64,000 nt of DNA from Bacteroidaceae bacterium. GTDB taxonomy: Bacteria > Bacteroidota > Bacteroidia > Bacteroidales > Bacteroidaceae. Below the pieces are notes generated by a model. It worked only from the letters and a program-made list of their open reading frames with translations. It made no database searches and was not told where the DNA came from. Made by a program: the position numbers and the translations under genes. Every line of letters starts with the position of its first letter. Positions within the stretch are counted from its first letter, which is position 1. The stretch lies in assembly GCA_017551845.1 (NCBI GenBank), contig JAFZKR010000072.1, positions 1 through 64,000 on the forward strand. Reading direction: 5' to 3'. This document shows positions 61,625 through 64,000 of this stretch, one piece after another.

Positions 61625-64000
61625 ATGAAAAAAATCAATTTTCAAGAAAAGCGTACTCGTATCCTCGGATTCGCTTGTCTGGCAGTAACAGTCGCTTGGG
61701 GTATTTCGTCATGCACTGATTACGATCTCGACAAGAGGGATCCCGAATGGCTCGGTACCAGTATCTATGAGACCTTGGAAGAGGGTTTTGTGAGTGAAGA
61801 CGGTATTGACTATACCGGCAAGTTCACTACTTTCGTGAGGTTGATTGATGACCTCAACTACACCAATGTGTTGGCCAGGACCGGTAGTAAGACGCTCTTT
61901 GTGGCCGATGATGATGCTTTCGAGCGTTTCTATGCCAAGGGCATCTTCAGGAAGGCCGACGGAACTCCTGTCAGGAACTACGATGAACTGAGTCTTGCAC
62001 AGAAGAAGATGCTTTTGAACGGCGCCATGCTGAACAACGTATATCAGGTGGCCATGCTCTCAAGCAGTGAGGGTCCCACTCTCGGCGACTGCATGCGTAG
62101 GATATCTTCCATATCCATCTATGATTCAGTCGCTGTGATGAAACCTAGTGAAATGCCTCTTACCAAGCATTGGAAGTACTATAGGAACCAGAGTGAAGAC
62201 GTTGCAGTGCTTCAGGACGGAACAGACAGGCCTATGGTTATGTTCGTAAACAAGTTCTTGACCTCCAAGAAGATCACGAACGATGACTACGATTTCCTCT
62301 TCAACCAGGGTGATTACGACCCCGCAGGTCCTAACGAGGCAACGAAGCGCAAGTCAAAGGATGCAAGTATCAACGGAATACGCATCGAGACCCAGAACAA
62401 GAAGTGCTTCAACGGTTTTATCCATGTAATGGCCGATGTCATCTATTCTCTCCCCAACATGGCAGAGTACATTGCCACAAACGGAAAATCCAAGGCTTAC
62501 AGCGCTATCATGGACCGTTACAGTGCACCTTATTATAGTGAGGCTCACACGCAAAGGATTAAGGAACTCCGTGCGGATACGAAAAACAAGAATTTCGACA
62601 ATCTCCGTGTTTTCCCCGACGAGGTCGTCGACTCCGTCTTCCAGAAGCAGTATTTCTCACAGCGCACACAGGGTAACAACAAGCTTGCCACCACACCGGA
62701 CAGGCAGGTGGTTGCCAATGACAACCTCCTCAAGTTCGATCCGGGGTGGAACACATATTATTCACTGACTTCCTCAACCACCGCAGCCAATGTAGCCCTG
62801 CAGCAGAACATGGGTGTAATCCTTGTTCCGGAGGATAATGTCCTTCTCAGCTGGTGGACCGATGGTGGCGGTAAGGCCCTTAAGGAGAGATACGGTCGTC
62901 TTGACCACAATCCCACCACTGTCGAAGAGTTCATCTATGATATAGACAGTGTGCCGGATAATGTGATTATCAAGCTGTTGAACAACAATATGCTCAACTC
63001 TCTGGTTGGTTCGGTGCCCAGCAAGTTCAAGAACGTGCTGAATGACGCAAACGATCCGATGGGTATCGTTCCAGAAAACGTAAACGACGTTGAGATGTGC
63101 TGCAACGGTGCAGTGTTCTTTACCAACATTGTATTCAGCCCCACAGCATACCGTTCAGTATCTTATCCGGTACTCGTGAACGAAAAGCTCAAGATAATCA
63201 ACTGGGCCATCAACGAACTTGAGTTCGACGCTTACCTGAATTCAATGGTCGCTACCTATAGTTTCTTTGTTCCCGAGGTGAGTAACAACAATTCCACAGA
63301 TGAGGCTCTCCAGGACAAGATGATATATGTAGATCCTGTATCATACGGAAATGCTCCTATGAACGGCGGATTGCTCCGTGCATACGTTTTTGAGTATGAC
63401 GAGCGTCAGAAAACCGTTCAGGCTAAAATTTATCCCTACAATCCCAAGACCGGTTTAATCGATGCGAGCGGAGCAGGTTCCACTGCAACGGACGCCCAGA
63501 TAAAGGATCGTCTTGAGGATATTCTGGACTACCATGTTATAATAGGTGATGTGGAGGAGATAGATCCCGAAACAGGAACAGCCTATAATTATTTCCAGAC
63601 AAAAGGTCGTGGTACCATCTATTTTGACTGGGCACCGGGCGACAAGGATGTTCCTAACGGCATGCCTCTTGCAAGTAAGGTCAAGGGTAGCTATCAGGTC
63701 GAGACCGAGAATGTTGACACCATAGCCGTACAGACCATTACCATCAAGACTCGTTATAACCAGGCTAACAGGATAAAGGATCCCACATCAACCGTTGACG
63801 GTAACGGTAGGACTTATGTCATTGACCAGCCTTTGCTCACAGCAAGGTCAAGTGTCTATGATATTCTGTCCGACGAGGTCAACTATCCTGAGTTCCAGGA
63901 GTTCTTCAGGCTGATGGAGGCTGCCGGTGTGAACGGCGTGGGTCTCTTTGCAGGCAGTATGAACAAGCATGCTATCGGCAGCAGGATGAACCTGAGCACT
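61625..64000 (+). CDS. Fasciclin-domain-type lipoprotein, 3' end cut by the window edge
   Basis: The frame has 792 codons without a stop and continues past the right edge. The N-terminus has a hydrophobic stretch ending GISSC (Cys30), followed by TDYDLDKRDPEW, a typical lipoprotein export region. Segments such as SIYETLEEG with NVLARTGSKTLFVADDDAFERF, and at the end VYDILSDEV...FFRLMEAAGVNGV, match fasciclin (FAS1) adhesion domains. The middle repeats this layout with LPNMAEYI. Such lipoproteins are often found near SusC/SusD pairs, which may lie beyond the window. Adhesion or glycan binding is inferred. Confidence 0.8.
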   Translation, partial: MKKINFQEKRTRILGFACLAVTVAWGISSCTDYDLDKRDPEWLGTSIYETLEEGFVSEDGIDYTGKFTTFVRLIDDLNYTNVLARTGSKTLFVADDDAFERFYAKGIFRKADGTPVRNYDELSLAQKKMLLNGAMLNNVYQVAMLSSSEGPTLGDCMRRISSISIYDSVAVMKPSEMPLTKHWKYYRNQSEDVAVLQDGTDRPMVMFVNKFLTSKKITNDDYDFLFNQGDYDPAGPNEATKRKSKDASINGIRIETQNKKCFNGFIHVMADVIYSLPNMAEYIATNGKSKAYSAIMDRYSAPYYSEAHTQRIKELRADTKNKNFDNLRVFPDEVVDSVFQKQYFSQRTQGNNKLATTPDRQVVANDNLLKFDPGWNTYYSLTSSTTAANVALQQNMGVILVPEDNVLLSWWTDGGGKALKERYGRLDHNPTTVEEFIYDIDSVPDNVIIKLLNNNMLNSLVGSVPSKFKNVLNDANDPMGIVPENVNDVEMCCNGAVFFTNIVFSPTAYRSVSYPVLVNEKLKIINWAINELEFDAYLNSMVATYSFFVPEVSNNNSTDEALQDKMIYVDPVSYGNAPMNGGLLRAYVFEYDERQKTVQAKIYPYNPKTGLIDASGAGSTATDAQIKDRLEDILDYHVIIGDVEEIDPETGTAYNYFQTKGRGTIYFDWAPGDKDVPNGMPLASKVKGSYQVETENVDTIAVQTITIKTRYNQANRIKDPTSTVDGNGRTYVIDQPLLTARSSVYDILSDEVNYPEFQEFFRLMEAAGVNGVGLFAGSMNKHAIGSRMNLST

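Noticed and set aside
1..64000. CRISPR arrays, insertion sequences, integrases, rRNA
   Set aside because: No regularly spaced repeats, transposase or integrase motifs or rRNA segments were seen on either strand.

Overview
The window reads as chromosomal DNA of a member of the order Bacteroidales (Bacteroidota). The support is promoters of the form TTG/TTTG-N19-21-TAnnTTTG in front of many genes, almost no Shine-Dalgarno sequences, families typical of the group (DUF3098, DUF4271, DUF4369-type lipoprotein, M49 peptidase with HECLGH, secreted glycosidases, fasciclin lipoprotein), and the order DUF4271-hemD-rnpA-yidD-tatD-tyrS. Genus cannot be fixed from the sequence. No insertion sequence, prophage, CRISPR array or rRNA was seen. 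One tRNA (Gln, UUG) is present. The genes at both window edges are cut.

Region 1-4.2 kb (minus strand): the 5' part of a surface lipoprotein, then a three-gene unit of a BlaI-type repressor, a BlaR1-type membrane metalloprotease whose extracytoplasmic sensor is replaced by leucine-rich repeats, and a secreted YD/RHS-like protein. Region 4.4-5.9 kb: metK behind a leader that fits a SAM-II riboswitch.

Region 5.9-23.5 kb (minus strand) is one almost gap-free run of genes. It starts with core genes (zinc-ribbon methyltransferase, ftsX, DUF3098, uppP, truB, queA, folK, a 43-residue protein). It continues into an accessory surface-polymer locus: LicC-like cytidylyltransferase fused to a PLP aminotransferase, mu-crystallin/ornithine cyclodeaminase homologue, flippase, LicD, SDR fused to a TagD-like cytidylyltransferase, CDP-glycerol glycerophosphotransferase-like polymerase, GT2, a GT-like protein of unknown type and an EamA transporter. 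It ends in a dipeptidyl peptidase III. The locus looks built to make a teichoic-acid-like phosphopolymer with an aminoalkyl-phosphate or -phosphonate decoration, and is the most interesting part of the window.

Region 23.6-39.4 kb: miaB, a succinate-type CoA-transferase, a PIF1-like helicase with HRDC domain, an ABC transporter with its GntR regulator, a GH31-GH74 pair that points to xyloglucan, RNase R and an M64 protease. Region 39.4-46.6 kb: a complete four-gene GDP-heptose pathway, a GT4, a YfhO-type membrane protein and ispD. Region 46.6-60 kb is housekeeping: metG, rpsO, typA, a thioredoxin-like lipoprotein without the CxxC, yifB, ahcY, a LOG-family protein, DUF4271, hemD, rnpA, yidD, tatD, tyrS and tRNA-Gln. 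Region 60-64 kb: a 578-base gene-free gap that holds a well-formed promoter and terminator around a candidate small RNA, then a GH43 enzyme and a large fasciclin-type lipoprotein that runs off the end.
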